A stretch of DNA of 64,000 bases from Parahoeflea alexandrii (GCF_027214025.1 NZ_JAPWHB010000002.1:744001-808000); one strand, 5' to 3'. Counted from the first letter of the stretch, positions 1 to 8,732 are shown. The notes: generated by a model not told the origin, from the sequence alone. Numbers and translations are program-made.

Positions 1-19
1 CGATGAAAATGCAGGCTTA

Positions 20-43
20 CCGGAGGTTGGCACCACCCTCCGG
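20..43. terminator. Inverted repeat, possible terminator of an upstream gene outside the window
   Basis: Perfect 7-bp arms CCGGAGG and CCTCCGG are separated by 10 bases. There is no clear T-run after it, so it is only a weak terminator candidate. Nothing upstream is visible to confirm it. Confidence 0.25.
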
Positions 44-90
44 ACCAACGGCTTGCCGCTTTCGCTTGACCTCACCCGGCCATCGGACTA

Positions 91-114
91 TTTTTTGAGT
101 AGACACTCAAAAAA
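91..114. promoter_or_regulatory. Palindromic TetR-type operator upstream of the Rieske oxygenase gene (site A)
   Basis: A perfect 10-bp inverted repeat, TTTTTTGAGT then AGAC then ACTCAAAAAA, ends 11 bases before the Rieske start codon. Its core TTGAGTAGACACTCAA resembles three other sites (2894, 8717, 9541) sharing roughly TTGAnTGAACGnTCA. Two BetI-like TetR genes lie in the same island, so one of them is the likely binder (inference). Confidence 0.6.
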
Positions 115-125
115 ATAGGTGCCCG

Positions 126-1328
126 ATGAACCGCCACGTCTCAAATCGTGATATTTCGATCCCCGAGAACTGGGACCGGCGTGGCCTTCCCGGGTGGACC
201 TATCACAGCGACGCCTTTCTCGAACTCGAGAAGCAGGAGATCTTCCGCAAGCACTGGCAGATCGCCTGTCATGTCTCGGACCTGCCGGACCCAGGCGACT
301 ACACCGCCTTCGACATGTGCGGCGAGCGGGCGCTGGTGCTGCGCGGCACCGATGGCGAGGTCCGCGCCTTCCACAACATGTGCCGTCACCGCGGCGCCCG
401 CGTCGTTGCCGATGAACACGGCTCCTGCAAGGGCGCGCTCGTCTGTCCCTTCCACGGGTGGGTCTACAATCTCGACGGCACCCTGCGTGGCGCGGCACGG
501 CCCAAATCCTTCCCCGACCTCGACAAGGTCGAGTTCGGCCTGCAGCCGCTCGAGGCCGAAGTCTGGAACGGCTTCGTCTTCGTCCGCTTCGAAAAGGGCC
601 CGCAAGGCTCGGTGGCCGAACTGTTCCAGCCCTTCGCCGAGGAAATCGCCCATTTCAACATCGCCGACATGGTGCCGAGCGGCGAGATCTGGACGATGGT
701 TTCCAAGGTCAACTGGAAATCCGTTCGCGACGTCGACAATGAAGGCTACCACGTGGCGCTGGCCCACCCGGCGCTGCAGGATCTCTACGGCCGCTCCTAC
801 TACGATGAGCCGTTCGTCAACGGCATCTCCAGATCCTATGCCGAATGCAACGAGAACGGCCGGCGCTGGAGCGTGCGGAATTATCTCAAGGCCATGCAGC
901 CGCGCCCCGGCATGCCGGATTACCTTGAGCGCGCCTGGGTCTATTACGGCATGTTCCCTAATGCCGTCATCGCCGTCACGCCGGAACTCGCGCAGTTCTA
1001 CCAGGAGTTCCCGCTCTCGACCGGCGAAACCTTGCTGCGCGGCTCGATCTACCGCTACCGCGACGAGACCCGGCAACAGACCGTCGCCCGCAAGCTTGCC
1101 GCCCGCATCGACTACGAGACCATGGGCGAGGATGTGCGGCTGACCGAATGGTCGAACGAGGCGATGAGCTCAAGCGCCTTCCAGGGCTTCTATCTCTCCG
1201 ATCTGGAATACGGCGTACGCAGCCATCACGATCATATCCGCGCAACCCTTCCGGTCAGCACGCTCGACGAGCGCCCGAAGGAAGACGAGATTGCCGCGCT
1301 GAACTCCGAGATGACGATCGATTTCTGA
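126..1328 (+). CDS. Rieske [2Fe-2S] non-heme iron oxygenase, alpha subunit
   Basis: Predicted terminal oxygenase of a Rieske two-component system, 400 residues, cytoplasmic. The Rieske cluster is C86-x-H88 and C107-x2-H110. The mononuclear iron site follows at about residues 196-214 (NWK, then E206-x-Y-H209 and H214). The bridging position between the centres carries Glu rather than the Asp of naphthalene dioxygenase; from family knowledge this is shared with carnitine monooxygenase and related quaternary-amine oxygenases. No reductase gene lies beside it. It converges on an aminotransferase gene and has a perfect palindrome just upstream. N-demethylation or C-N cleavage of a methylated amine is the favoured role, but an aromatic substrate is not excluded. 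The ribosome binding site is weak. Confidence 0.85.
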   Translation: MNRHVSNRDISIPENWDRRGLPGWTYHSDAFLELEKQEIFRKHWQIACHVSDLPDPGDYTAFDMCGERALVLRGTDGEVRAFHNMCRHRGARVVADEHGSCKGALVCPFHGWVYNLDGTLRGAARPKSFPDLDKVEFGLQPLEAEVWNGFVFVRFEKGPQGSVAELFQPFAEEIAHFNIADMVPSGEIWTMVSKVNWKSVRDVDNEGYHVALAHPALQDLYGRSYYDEPFVNGISRSYAECNENGRRWSVRNYLKAMQPRPGMPDYLERAWVYYGMFPNAVIAVTPELAQFYQEFPLSTGETLLRGSIYRYRDETRQQTVARKLAARIDYETMGEDVRLTEWSNEAMSSSAFQGFYLSDLEYGVRSHHDHIRATLPVSTLDERPKEDEIAALNSEMTIDF

Positions 1329-1344
1329 TCTCCTCCGGACGGCG

Positions 1345-1398
1345 TCACAAAAGCTACACCCGCCTGGCGGTTGCCTCGGGCGGGTGTTGCTTTTGTGA
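1345..1398. terminator. Bidirectional rho-independent terminator
   Basis: A long hairpin: TCACAAAAGC-T-ACACCCGCC pairs with GGCGGGTGT-T-GCTTTTGTGA across a 14-base loop. The flanking A and T tracts serve both strands. It sits between the convergent Rieske and aminotransferase genes. Confidence 0.8.
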
Positions 1399-1427
1399 TC
1401 TTACGACCGTTTGTCTCCGGCGCGGTG

Positions 1428-2822
1428 TCAGCCCTGCCAAATTCCTTCCTGGCGCAGGTCGCGCATGGTCCGCGAGATCCCCTCGTGCAGGATCCCGGCC
1501 ATGGTGTCGATCTGCTCGCGGCTGATCACCAGCGGCGGCGACATCACGCACATGTGCACCAGCGGCCGCACCAGAAGGCCAAGCTCCTGGCAGTGCCGGT
1601 CAATGCGCACACCGACTTCGGTATCAAGCCGGATCGGATTGTGGCTTTCCCGGTCCGCGACGCACTCGATGCACGCCATGAGCCCCATGCCGCGCACCTC
1701 GCCGACAAGTTCCAGCTCTTCCAGCCCTTTCATCTTCTCATGAAAATAGGGCGTGATCTCGCGCGCATGCTCGAGCAGCTCATCTTCGAGTATGTCGAGG
1801 TTCTTCAAGGCCACCGCACAGCCGATCGGATGGCTGGAATAGGTCAGGCCATGCGCGTACATCGCCTCGGGATGGTTGGAGGCGCGAAGGCTTGCAAGCA
1901 GCCGGTCCGACACCACCATGCCGCCCAGCGGGAAATAGCCGGATGTGACCCCCTTGGCGAAGGTGATGATGTCCGGCACCACGTCGAAACAGCTCTCGGA
2001 GGCAAACACGTGCCCGAGCCGGCCGAAGGCGGTGACCACCTCGTCTGCAATGAACAGGATGTCGTTGGCGCTGCAGATATCGCGGATCGCCTTGAAGTAT
2101 CCTTCCGGCGGAACGATCACCCCGCCCGACGCCATGATCGGCTCGCCGACGAAGGCCGCAATGTTCTCGGGCCCGTGCACGCGCACAGCCTCTGCGAACT
2201 CGGCCACAAGCTGGTCGCGAAAATCCTCCAGACTCATGCCCTTCGGCCGCCGGAACGGATCCGGGCATGACAGACGGATCATCATGTCATCGGCGAAATC
2301 CATCCAGTTGCGTGACCGCTGGCTGCCGTTCAAGCTCGCCGACAGATAGGTGCTGCCGTGGTATCCGCCATCGCGGCAGATGAACTTCTTCTTGCTCTCG
2401 AGCCCGCGGACATTGTTGTAGTACTGCGCGAACCGGAGCGCGCTTTCCACCGCCGTCGAGCCGCCGGTTGTGAAGAACACGTGGTTGAGATCGCCGGGCG
2501 CGTGGTCGGCAATCCGCCGGGCCAGCTCCGCCGACGGTTCATTCGACGTGTACCAGGGAGAATTGTAGGACAGCTCCATCGCCTGCTGCCTGAGCGTGTC
2601 GGCCAGGATCTCGTTGCGATGCCCGACATTGGTGCACCACATTCCGGCCGGACCGTCGATCAACTTTCGGCCCTTCTCGTCATGCACATAGACCCCTTCG
2701 CCCGACCCCAGCATGCCGCGCGCTTCCGCTCCGATCGTTCCTGCCGTCGGCCAGGGCTGGATCAGGTGATCAACCGCGTCCTGCGTGGCCTTCTTGTACA
2801 TATGGGTGTTTGTATCGGGCAT
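1428..2822 (-). CDS. Class III PLP-dependent aminotransferase
   Basis: 464-residue omega-type aminotransferase (fold type I). Visible features are the PLP-binding GGSTAVE region in the first third, the Asp of the IADEVVTAFGR segment and the Lys of FAKGVTSGYFPLGG, which would form the Schiff base. Family members transfer amino groups from beta-alanine, GABA, taurine, polyamines or similar omega-amines to pyruvate or 2-oxoglutarate. The start at 2822 is preferred over an upstream ATG because AGGAAG lies 8 bases before it. It is divergent from the PotB-like permease gene with an operator-like palindrome between, so it probably deaminates a product of the compound that transporter imports (inference). 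Confidence 0.87.
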   Translation of the reverse strand: MPDTNTHMYKKATQDAVDHLIQPWPTAGTIGAEARGMLGSGEGVYVHDEKGRKLIDGPAGMWCTNVGHRNEILADTLRQQAMELSYNSPWYTSNEPSAELARRIADHAPGDLNHVFFTTGGSTAVESALRFAQYYNNVRGLESKKKFICRDGGYHGSTYLSASLNGSQRSRNWMDFADDMMIRLSCPDPFRRPKGMSLEDFRDQLVAEFAEAVRVHGPENIAAFVGEPIMASGGVIVPPEGYFKAIRDICSANDILFIADEVVTAFGRLGHVFASESCFDVVPDIITFAKGVTSGYFPLGGMVVSDRLLASLRASNHPEAMYAHGLTYSSHPIGCAVALKNLDILEDELLEHAREITPYFHEKMKGLEELELVGEVRGMGLMACIECVADRESHNPIRLDTEVGVRIDRHCQELGLLVRPLVHMCVMSPPLVISREQIDTMAGILHEGISRTMRDLRQEGIWQG

Positions 2823-2893
2823 GATGCGAACTTCCTGAAAGACATGCGCGGCACCTGAATACAAAGGTTCGGGGGCGCCAGATGAAGCAGTTA

Positions 2894-2913
2894 TTGAATG
2901 GCTGTTCAGTCAA
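2894..2913. promoter_or_regulatory. TetR-type operator in a divergent promoter region (site B)
   Basis: TTGAATGGCTGTTCAGTCAA has imperfect dyad symmetry. Its right half, GTTCAGTCAA, is also present in inverted orientation at 9541-9550. It lies between the divergent aminotransferase and permease genes and could control both. Confidence 0.5.
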
Positions 2914-3055
2914 TTTGGCAGAAAAACGGCTTGCATTCAACTCTCTTTTGGCCTCAAATCGGGCCGACCTGTTCCGGCTGAGAGCGAGAAGAACAGGCAC
3001 CCTGAATGCCGGCACGGGAACAGCCGGCAAATCCGGTCACGGCGAGGAACTGCAT

Positions 3056-3976
3056 TTGGATCCGTCTGCCCCCACACTGCCTGTTGAGCGCGATCGCGGC
3101 CAGTCGCCCGTCATGCGGTTTTTAGGCTCGGAGACAGGCAAGGGCTGGCTGACCATCTCCCCGCCGCTGCTCTACGCCATGCTGCTCTTGATCGGGCCGA
3201 TCATCGTGATCGTGGCAAACAGCTTCTGGTCGCAGGACTACCTGACCATCGACCGCACCTTCACGCTCGACAATTACAAGGCGGCTCTGACCGAGCCGAT
3301 CTACCGTGACCTCCTGATGCGCTCGCTATTCGTCTCGGTCACCGTCGCCTTCGTCACCGTCATTCTCGCCTACCCTGTTGCCTGGTTCGTGTCGTTCCAC
3401 GGCGGCCGCTACAAGGGTCTATGGCTGTTCGTCATCACCGTTCCGTTCTGGTCGGGCTACCTGCTGCGTATCCTGTCGTGGAAGGTCATTCTCGGCTACA
3501 AGGGCGTGCTCAACAGCGGGCTGCTGTCCCTCGGCATTATCAGCGAGCCGCTCAACTGGCTGATCTACAACGTCAACGCCGTCATCATCACGCTGGCCCA
3601 CAGCTGGGCCGCCTTTGCCATCCTGCCGCTCTTCGTTTCGCTGGAAAAGCTCGACCGCTCTCTTCTCGAAGCTGCCGCCGATCTCGGCGACGGCCCGGTG
3701 CGGCGGTTTCTCAGGATTACACTGCCACTGACCATGCCCGGCATCGTCGCAGCGCTGATGATCGTCATGATCCCCACGGTCGGCGATTACGTCACCCCGA
3801 AACTGGTCGGCGGCAAGGACGGCGTGATGATCGCCAATGCCATCCAGGTTCAGTTCGGCAAGGCCTCGAACTGGCCGCTGGGCGCGGCGCTCGCCGTCAG
3901 TACCATGGTCATCGTCTCGATTGTGGCGGGCGGCATCGTCCTGCTGCTCGCCGGCCTCAAGAGGCTGCTCAAATGA
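3056..3976 (+). CDS. ABC transporter permease, PotB type
   Basis: Inner-membrane permease of the binding-protein-dependent MalF/PotB class with about six membrane segments. The EAA loop is at the segment LEAAADLGDGPVRRFLRITLP. A TTG at 3056 (307 residues) is chosen because GAGGAA precedes it and the length fits the family. An ATG at 3113 (288 residues) is the alternative. An ATG at 2882 would add about 58 uncharacteristic residues and run through the operator. Its stop overlaps the start of the next permease (ATGA), so the two are translationally coupled. Substrate is probably a polyamine, betaine or other small cationic compound; this is inference from family and context. Confidence 0.85.
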   Translation: MDPSAPTLPVERDRGQSPVMRFLGSETGKGWLTISPPLLYAMLLLIGPIIVIVANSFWSQDYLTIDRTFTLDNYKAALTEPIYRDLLMRSLFVSVTVAFVTVILAYPVAWFVSFHGGRYKGLWLFVITVPFWSGYLLRILSWKVILGYKGVLNSGLLSLGIISEPLNWLIYNVNAVIITLAHSWAAFAILPLFVSLEKLDRSLLEAAADLGDGPVRRFLRITLPLTMPGIVAALMIVMIPTVGDYVTPKLVGGKDGVMIANAIQVQFGKASNWPLGAALAVSTMVIVSIVAGGIVLLLAGLKRLLK

Positions 3977-4779
3977 GGTTCCTTCCAAATCCCCGGCGGC
4001 TGCTTTCCACCTATGTGATCGTCTATGTGGCGATCCTCTATTTCCCGGTCCTGCTGCTGCCGGTCTTCTCCTTCAATGATTCCGCCACCCCGAAGCTACC
4101 CTTGGTCGGCTTCACCTTCCGTTGGTACGAAAGCCTGTCGGGCAATGCCGCCATGCAGGGCGCAGCCTGGAATTCGCTGATCGTCGGCGTCAGCGCCGCT
4201 TTCCTAAGCACGGTTCTCGGCATCTGCGCCGCCCGCGCCATCACCCGGCATCGCTTCCGCGGCAAGGCGGCCGCCAGCAGCCTGATCATGGCGCCGCTTA
4301 TCTTGCCGGAAATCATCATCGCCATTTCCCTGCTCGTCGTCCTGCTCGGTCTCGGCTTGCAGCTCTCGCTGATCACCGTTATTCTCGGGCACCTGCTGAT
4401 CTGCGTCCCCTATTCGGTGACAGTTCTCGTCTCGGGCTTCGAAGGCTTCGATCCGAGCATGGAGGAAGCCTCGCGTGATCTGGGCGAGACGGCCTTTGGC
4501 ACGCTCCGGCGCGTCACCCTTCCGATGCTGATGCCGTCGATCGTCTCGAGCCTTCTGGTCACCTTCACCATCTCGCTCGACGAATTCATCCTCGCCTTTT
4601 TCTTGAGCGGCACAGAGCCGACGCTGCCGGTCTATATCTGGGGTCAATTGCGCTTCGCCGCCAAGCTTCCCAATGTGCTGGCACTCGGCTCAATCCTCAT
4701 TGCAGCCTCCCTCGTTCTGCTCACTGCCGCGGAACTGTTCCGCCGCCGCGCCGAACGGAAGATGGCGGTCCGCCCATGA
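3973..4779 (+). CDS. ABC transporter permease, PotC type
   Basis: 268-residue second permease of the importer. Six hydrophobic segments are visible, with the EAA motif in EEASRDLGETAFGTLRRVTL. It starts inside the stop codon of the preceding permease gene (ATGA). PotB- and PotC-type permeases form the heterodimeric channel driven by a PotA-type ATPase, here encoded 50 bases downstream. Confidence 0.9.
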   Translation: MRFLPNPRRLLSTYVIVYVAILYFPVLLLPVFSFNDSATPKLPLVGFTFRWYESLSGNAAMQGAAWNSLIVGVSAAFLSTVLGICAARAITRHRFRGKAAASSLIMAPLILPEIIIAISLLVVLLGLGLQLSLITVILGHLLICVPYSVTVLVSGFEGFDPSMEEASRDLGETAFGTLRRVTLPMLMPSIVSSLLVTFTISLDEFILAFFLSGTEPTLPVYIWGQLRFAAKLPNVLALGSILIAASLVLLTAAELFRRRAERKMAVRP

Positions 4780-4826
4780 GCAATGAACCCGAAGCCGAAC
4801 AGCAACCTGACAAGACGGGCCGATAG
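4776..4826 (+). other. 16-codon ORF bridging permease and ATPase genes
   Basis: ATG at 4776 overlaps the permease stop (ATGA). A 16-residue hydrophilic peptide (MSNEPEAEQQPDKTGR) is read before TAG at 4824-4826, and the ATPase start follows 3 bases later. It could be a translational-coupling element or a decayed N-terminus. There is no direct evidence that it is expressed. Confidence 0.25.
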
Positions 4827-4829
4827 ACC

Positions 4830-5918
4830 ATGACAGTCACACCGATGATCGAAATCAGGAATGTCGACAAGAGCTTCGGCCTTTTCCGCGCGCTCGATAC
4901 GCTCAACGCATCTATCCGGGAAGGCGAGTTCTTCTCGCTGCTGGGGCCTTCGGGATGCGGCAAGACCACCCTGCTCAGGATGATCGGCGGCTTCGACAAT
5001 CCCTCTTCGGGCGAGATCCTGATCGGCGGCAAATCCATGGCCGGCATCCCGCCCAATCTCAGGCCCACAAACATGGTGTTTCAGAGCTACGCCATATTCC
5101 CGCACCTCAATGTCTCCGAGAACGTGGCCTACGGCCTCAAGCGCCTGCGGCTGGGACGCGACGAAGAGCAGAGCCGAGTCCGGCAGGCGCTGGAACAGGT
5201 CGAACTCTCCAAGCTCGGGCCCCGCATGGGCAACCAGCTCTCCGGCGGCCAGCGCCAGCGGGTGGCGCTGGCCCGGGCGCTGGTGATGCGTCCCAAGGTG
5301 CTGCTGCTCGATGAACCGCTGTCGGCGCTCGACAAGAAGCTGCGCGAGCAGATGCAGGTCGAACTCAGGCATCTGCAGCGTCAGATCGGCATCACCTTCG
5401 TGCTGGTCACGCACGACCAGTACGAGGCGCTGAGCATGTCGGACCGGATCGCGGTGATGTTCGAGGGCCGCATCGCCCAGATCGCCGAACCCAAGGAAAT
5501 CTACCAGAACCCTGCCACAAGGCAGGTTGCCGATTTCCTCGGCGGCATGAATTTCCTGACCTCGTCCGAGCTCGCGGTCAACGGCAAGAGCTTCACCGCG
5601 ACGCTGCCCGGCATCGGCGACATCACAGGGCATCTTGCCGGCAAGGCGATCCCGGATCCGGCAAGCGCCATCATCGGCATTCGCCCCGAACGCCTTCGCA
5701 TCGTCTGGGAGGGCGAAACTGCCGATCCCATCATCACCGGCAAGGTTGTCGATCGAAACTACTTCGGAGAGGTAACCTCGCTGGCGGTCGGCATCAAGGG
5801 GCAGACCCAGCATCTTTCAGTCGTCGAAACCAACGACTTCGGCGCCGACGATATCCCGGTCGGTTCTGACGTCCGCATCACCTATGACCGGGACGCATTC
5901 GTCATCATGCAGGGCTGA
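4830..5918 (+). CDS. ABC transporter ATP-binding protein, PotA type
   Basis: 362-residue ATPase that powers the importer. Walker A is GPSGCGKTT (about residues 39-47), the signature is LSGGQRQRVALARAL, and Walker B is VLLLDEPLSALD, followed by the switch His in VTHDQ. A C-terminal TOBE-type domain follows (about residues 280-360). This arrangement is standard for the spermidine/putrescine/iron/thiamine (CUT1-like) transporters. It is the last gene of the permease-permease-ATPase operon; the cognate binding protein is encoded on the opposite strand just beyond a shared terminator. Confidence 0.92.
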   Translation: MTVTPMIEIRNVDKSFGLFRALDTLNASIREGEFFSLLGPSGCGKTTLLRMIGGFDNPSSGEILIGGKSMAGIPPNLRPTNMVFQSYAIFPHLNVSENVAYGLKRLRLGRDEEQSRVRQALEQVELSKLGPRMGNQLSGGQRQRVALARALVMRPKVLLLDEPLSALDKKLREQMQVELRHLQRQIGITFVLVTHDQYEALSMSDRIAVMFEGRIAQIAEPKEIYQNPATRQVADFLGGMNFLTSSELAVNGKSFTATLPGIGDITGHLAGKAIPDPASAIIGIRPERLRIVWEGETADPIITGKVVDRNYFGEVTSLAVGIKGQTQHLSVVETNDFGADDIPVGSDVRITYDRDAFVIMQG

Positions 5919-5934
5919 AGCCCCGGGAAAAGAA

Positions 5935-5959
5935 AAAGGCGCCGGAGTTCGGCGCCTTT
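5935..5959. terminator. Bidirectional rho-independent terminator
   Basis: AAAGGCGCC and GGCGCCTTT arms with a 7-base loop, between the convergent ATPase and binding-protein genes. A-rich and T-rich flanks suit both directions. Confidence 0.8.
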
Positions 5960-5988
5960 CTGTTGTCTGCTGAGCAGTCAGCGGCCGG

Positions 5989-7071
5989 TCAATACCCGGC
6001 TTTGATCTTTTCGAATTCTGCAATCATCTTCTGCTTCAGTTCCACCGGAACCGGCGACTGGAACAGCGTCTTGTCGACAAACGACGCCACGTCGCCGTAA
6101 CCGGCGCCTTCAAGCGTTTCGGCGTCGATCGCCGCCATGCCCTTAGCGTTGCTGTGCCCGTATCCCCATGCGGAAACGATGTAGGACGACACCGCCGGGT
6201 CGAGCGTGGCATTGATGTAATCGTAGGCCTTGTCCACGCTGCCTTCACCGCCTTCCAGCAACACGTAGCCGCAAACCCACGTCGACAGCCCCTCTTCCGT
6301 GTCCTTCTTGATCGCCACAGGCACTTCGTCAGCCTGCAATGTGGTGGCGGTTTCGTTCCATGCCCAGGCAAGATCGACTTCCTCACCGGCCATGGCCTGG
6401 CTCAGTTCGGTGTTGTCGGTCCAGTAAAGCCGCACGTTCTTGTGAACCTCGCGCAGAAATGCCGAGGCCTCCTCGAATTGCGCGTCGGTCATATTGGCCC
6501 AGTCTTTCAGGCCTATCGCCAGCGAGGCCAGCGCATAGGCGTCATCGACACTGTCGCCGATCGAGACGCGATCCTTGAACTTCGGATCGGCAAAGGCCTT
6601 GAGAGAAGCAATGTCGGCTTCATCGACCTTGTCGGTGCGGTAGGTGACGGCGGTGTTGCCCCATTCAAATGGCACGATCCAGGCCTTGCCGTCCTCGGTG
6701 GTCATCAGATCCTTCATAGATTTGAAGCCGGGCAGGATGTTGTCCCATTCCGGGATGCGCGAGGTATCGAGCGGCTTGAGCAAACCCGCGTCGCGCCACT
6801 TTACCACGCTCTGCGAGCAGGGATGCGCGACATCGGCCTTGAATCCGGTGCGAAGCTTCTGGAACGCTTCCTCCTCATCCCCGAAGAAAGCGAAGGTCGG
6901 GGAATCGCCATGCTTGGCGACATAGGCGGGGTGAAACTCCGGATCTTCATATCCGGCCCAGTCAAAGACTGTCAGCTCCGCATCCGCGGCCGATGCCATC
7001 ATTGGTGCGGCGGTGAGCGAGAGGGCGACGGCGAAACTGAAAATCAAACCTCTGGAATGTTCTTTTTGCAT
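5989..7071 (-). CDS. Periplasmic substrate-binding protein of PotD/PotF type
   Basis: 360-residue extracellular solute-binding protein. The N-terminus has a positively charged start, a hydrophobic core and an ASA-type signal peptidase site near residue 27 (MMASAADAELTVFDW), so it is exported. The start at 7071 has AAGGAG 6 bases upstream. It resembles spermidine/putrescine-binding proteins but I cannot name the ligand. Only 11 bases separate it from the upstream TetR gene and it belongs to the methyltransferase-TetR-binding-protein operon. It is physically separate from its permease and ATPase genes yet convergent with them. Confidence 0.88.
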   Translation of the reverse strand: MQKEHSRGLIFSFAVALSLTAAPMMASAADAELTVFDWAGYEDPEFHPAYVAKHGDSPTFAFFGDEEEAFQKLRTGFKADVAHPCSQSVVKWRDAGLLKPLDTSRIPEWDNILPGFKSMKDLMTTEDGKAWIVPFEWGNTAVTYRTDKVDEADIASLKAFADPKFKDRVSIGDSVDDAYALASLAIGLKDWANMTDAQFEEASAFLREVHKNVRLYWTDNTELSQAMAGEEVDLAWAWNETATTLQADEVPVAIKKDTEEGLSTWVCGYVLLEGGEGSVDKAYDYINATLDPAVSSYIVSAWGYGHSNAKGMAAIDAETLEGAGYGDVASFVDKTLFQSPVPVELKQKMIAEFEKIKAGY

Positions 7072-7082
7072 TGTTATCTCCT

Positions 7083-7781
7083 TCATGAGTCTTCTGCTTG
7101 AAGTGTCGACGGCGGACCGCCATCTGCGAAGTGCCTGGGAAATATCGTGCGAAGGGTATCGAACGCGACCTTCAGCGCGGCTTCGCGCTTGTAGCCGCGG
7201 CCAAACAGCATCATCCTGAGCCACAACCCTTCCTGCATGGCATAGATCGCGTCTGCCGTGCTTTGCGGGTCAAACGCATATCCGCCCTCCTGCTTGGCCT
7301 TCGCGCATATCGCCGCCAGCGTTGTGCGGTACTTGGCGTCCCGCTCCCATGCCATTTCGTGATAGGCGGGCTTGGATCTGGCCTCGGTGATCAGCGCAAA
7401 CCAGGCGGCAAGCTTGCGGTGCGTGCAGATCTTCCTGTCGAGGTCGGCCGTCACCATCGCACGCAACTGCGACGCGGTATCGGGAGCCGCCTTCTCCACC
7501 ATCGCCTGCCAGTTGGCGGTGTATTCGTCCTGCAGGAACTTGATGGTTTCGGAAAGCAGGTTTTCCTTGCTGGTGAAATGGAAATTGACGATCCCGCGCG
7601 ACAGTCCGGCCCCGTCCGCCACGTCGGCAAGCGTCGTTGCCGCATAGCCGCGCTTGGCCAGGGAATCGATGGTCGCGTTGATCAGCTGCTCCCGGCGCAG
7701 CGCCTTGGGTTCGCGCCGCCGTGCCGCATCCGTCGCCGGCGTGGCCGGCGCTGCACTCTCGTTCTTACGTCCTGCGCTCAG
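7083..7781 (-). CDS. BetI-like TetR family transcriptional regulator (non-canonical start)
   Basis: TetR repressor with an N-terminal helix-turn-helix and a C-terminal ligand domain. The HTH is read from about 7712 to 7575 ([20 protein letters not shown], then [19 protein letters not shown]) and is closest in pattern to BetI, the choline-responsive repressor. No ATG, GTG or TTG occurs in frame between the upstream in-frame stop at 7797-7799 and a GTG at 7622, and starting at that GTG would remove most of the HTH. The best start is a CTG at 7781 that overlaps the methyltransferase stop (CTGA), with GGAAGG about 9 bases upstream, giving about 232 residues. A base error is the alternative. It probably binds the palindromes in this island. 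Confidence 0.75.
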   Translation of the reverse strand: MSAGRKNESAAPATPATDAARRREPKALRREQLINATIDSLAKRGYAATTLADVADGAGLSRGIVNFHFTSKENLLSETIKFLQDEYTANWQAMVEKAAPDTASQLRAMVTADLDRKICTHRKLAAWFALITEARSKPAYHEMAWERDAKYRTTLAAICAKAKQEGGYAFDPQSTADAIYAMQEGLWLRMMLFGRGYKREAALKVAFDTLRTIFPRHFADGGPPSTLQAEDS

Positions 7782-8644
7782 GGTCCCGATCCTTCCTCAT
7801 GAGATTGACTGTGCATCGGCCTGGTTCCGAATACATGGGTCGGACAGTGTTCGCCGCTGTCGAGCACCACCTGCATGGCGCTCCAGGTCCTGATGTTCTT
7901 GTCGACATAACCCGCGCCGACCGCAGCGGCGACAGGCGCGTACAACGGCCCCTTGAGCCGCTCGAGTTCGCCCCGCGCCACGTCGCGATACCATGCGTTC
8001 CGGTTGACGGTGCGGACATCGGTAAAGCCGGCTCTCTGCATGGCCATTTCATAGCGCCGCGCCGACGCCATTCCGAAGCTCAACCCCTCGGCGGCGAGAT
8101 AGTCCCGCATCGCGGCGGATGGCTCGCCGTCATGCGATGTCAGCCAGTCGCTGGCGGCAAACCGGCCGCCCGGCCTGAGCACCCGGAAGATGTCCTCAAA
8201 CAGCGCCTCCTTGTCGGCCACATGAATGAGCGCGTCCTTGGAGAACACCAGGTCAAAACTCTGGTCAGTGAAGGGAAGCGGCCCCGGCGCGCCGCGCACG
8301 AAGCTTGCCCTGTCGGAAAGCCCCTGCTCTGCCGCCCGCCGGGTCGCCAAGTCGACCACCGGCTGCTCGACATCGAAGCCGACGATGCTTGCCGGCTGGT
8401 ATTCCCGCGCCAGGAAAAGTGTGATGCCGCCCGACCCGCAGCCGATATCGAGTACGTGGCTGTCCGCAAGATCGACCCCGGCGACGACCCGGCGCACCTC
8501 ATCCGGGCCGCCGGGCGACAGGAACCCCTCGCCCCACAGGGCTTCAAGAAACCGGATCGCGATGTCGTCATATTCCGGCGCATCGCCTTCAGGAATATCT
8601 CCAGCAGGCGTCTTTGGTGCAGAATCGGCTTGTCCATCCATCAT
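7778..8644 (-). CDS. SAM-dependent methyltransferase (class I)
   Basis: 288-residue Rossmann-fold methyltransferase. Motif I is [16 protein letters not shown], an acidic residue ends the next strand (IVGFDVEQP), and motif IV/V includes [13 protein letters not shown] and LRPGGRF. The pattern is nearest to small-molecule N-methyltransferases such as phosphoethanolamine or glycine/dimethylglycine types. The acceptor cannot be fixed. It is first in an operon with the TetR gene (stop/start overlap) and the binding protein. A methyltransferase in an island rich in demethylation-type genes is unexpected; it may scavenge or regenerate a methylated compound. Confidence 0.82.
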   Translation of the reverse strand: MMDGQADSAPKTPAGDIPEGDAPEYDDIAIRFLEALWGEGFLSPGGPDEVRRVVAGVDLADSHVLDIGCGSGGITLFLAREYQPASIVGFDVEQPVVDLATRRAAEQGLSDRASFVRGAPGPLPFTDQSFDLVFSKDALIHVADKEALFEDIFRVLRPGGRFAASDWLTSHDGEPSAAMRDYLAAEGLSFGMASARRYEMAMQRAGFTDVRTVNRNAWYRDVARGELERLKGPLYAPVAAAVGAGYVDKNIRTWSAMQVVLDSGEHCPTHVFGTRPMHSQSHEEGSGP

Positions 8645-8716
8645 GATGGGTCGTGTTCCTCACTCAAACGATTTCGCGGATTATTGGCGCAAAGTACGGT
8701 CAATGCAAGAAATTTG

Positions 8717-8732
8717 TTGAACGTTCATTCAA
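8717..8732. promoter_or_regulatory. TetR-type operator upstream of the methyltransferase operon (site C)
   Basis: TTGAACGTTCATTCAA, with the perfect core TGAACGTTCA, lies about 75 bases upstream of the methyltransferase start. It matches the consensus of sites at 91, 2894 and 9541 (TTGAnTGAACGnTCA on either strand). Confidence 0.55.

Noticed and set aside
1371-2270. Long open frame on the plus strand opposite the aminotransferase
   Set aside because: Antisense to a well-supported gene, without a domain or ribosome binding site; an artefact of GC-rich codon use.
5989-7071. Naming the binding protein and transporter as a spermidine/putrescine (pot) system
   Set aside because: The fold matches, but the context (Rieske, GcvT-like, BetI-like) suggests a different ligand, so no pot symbol is given.
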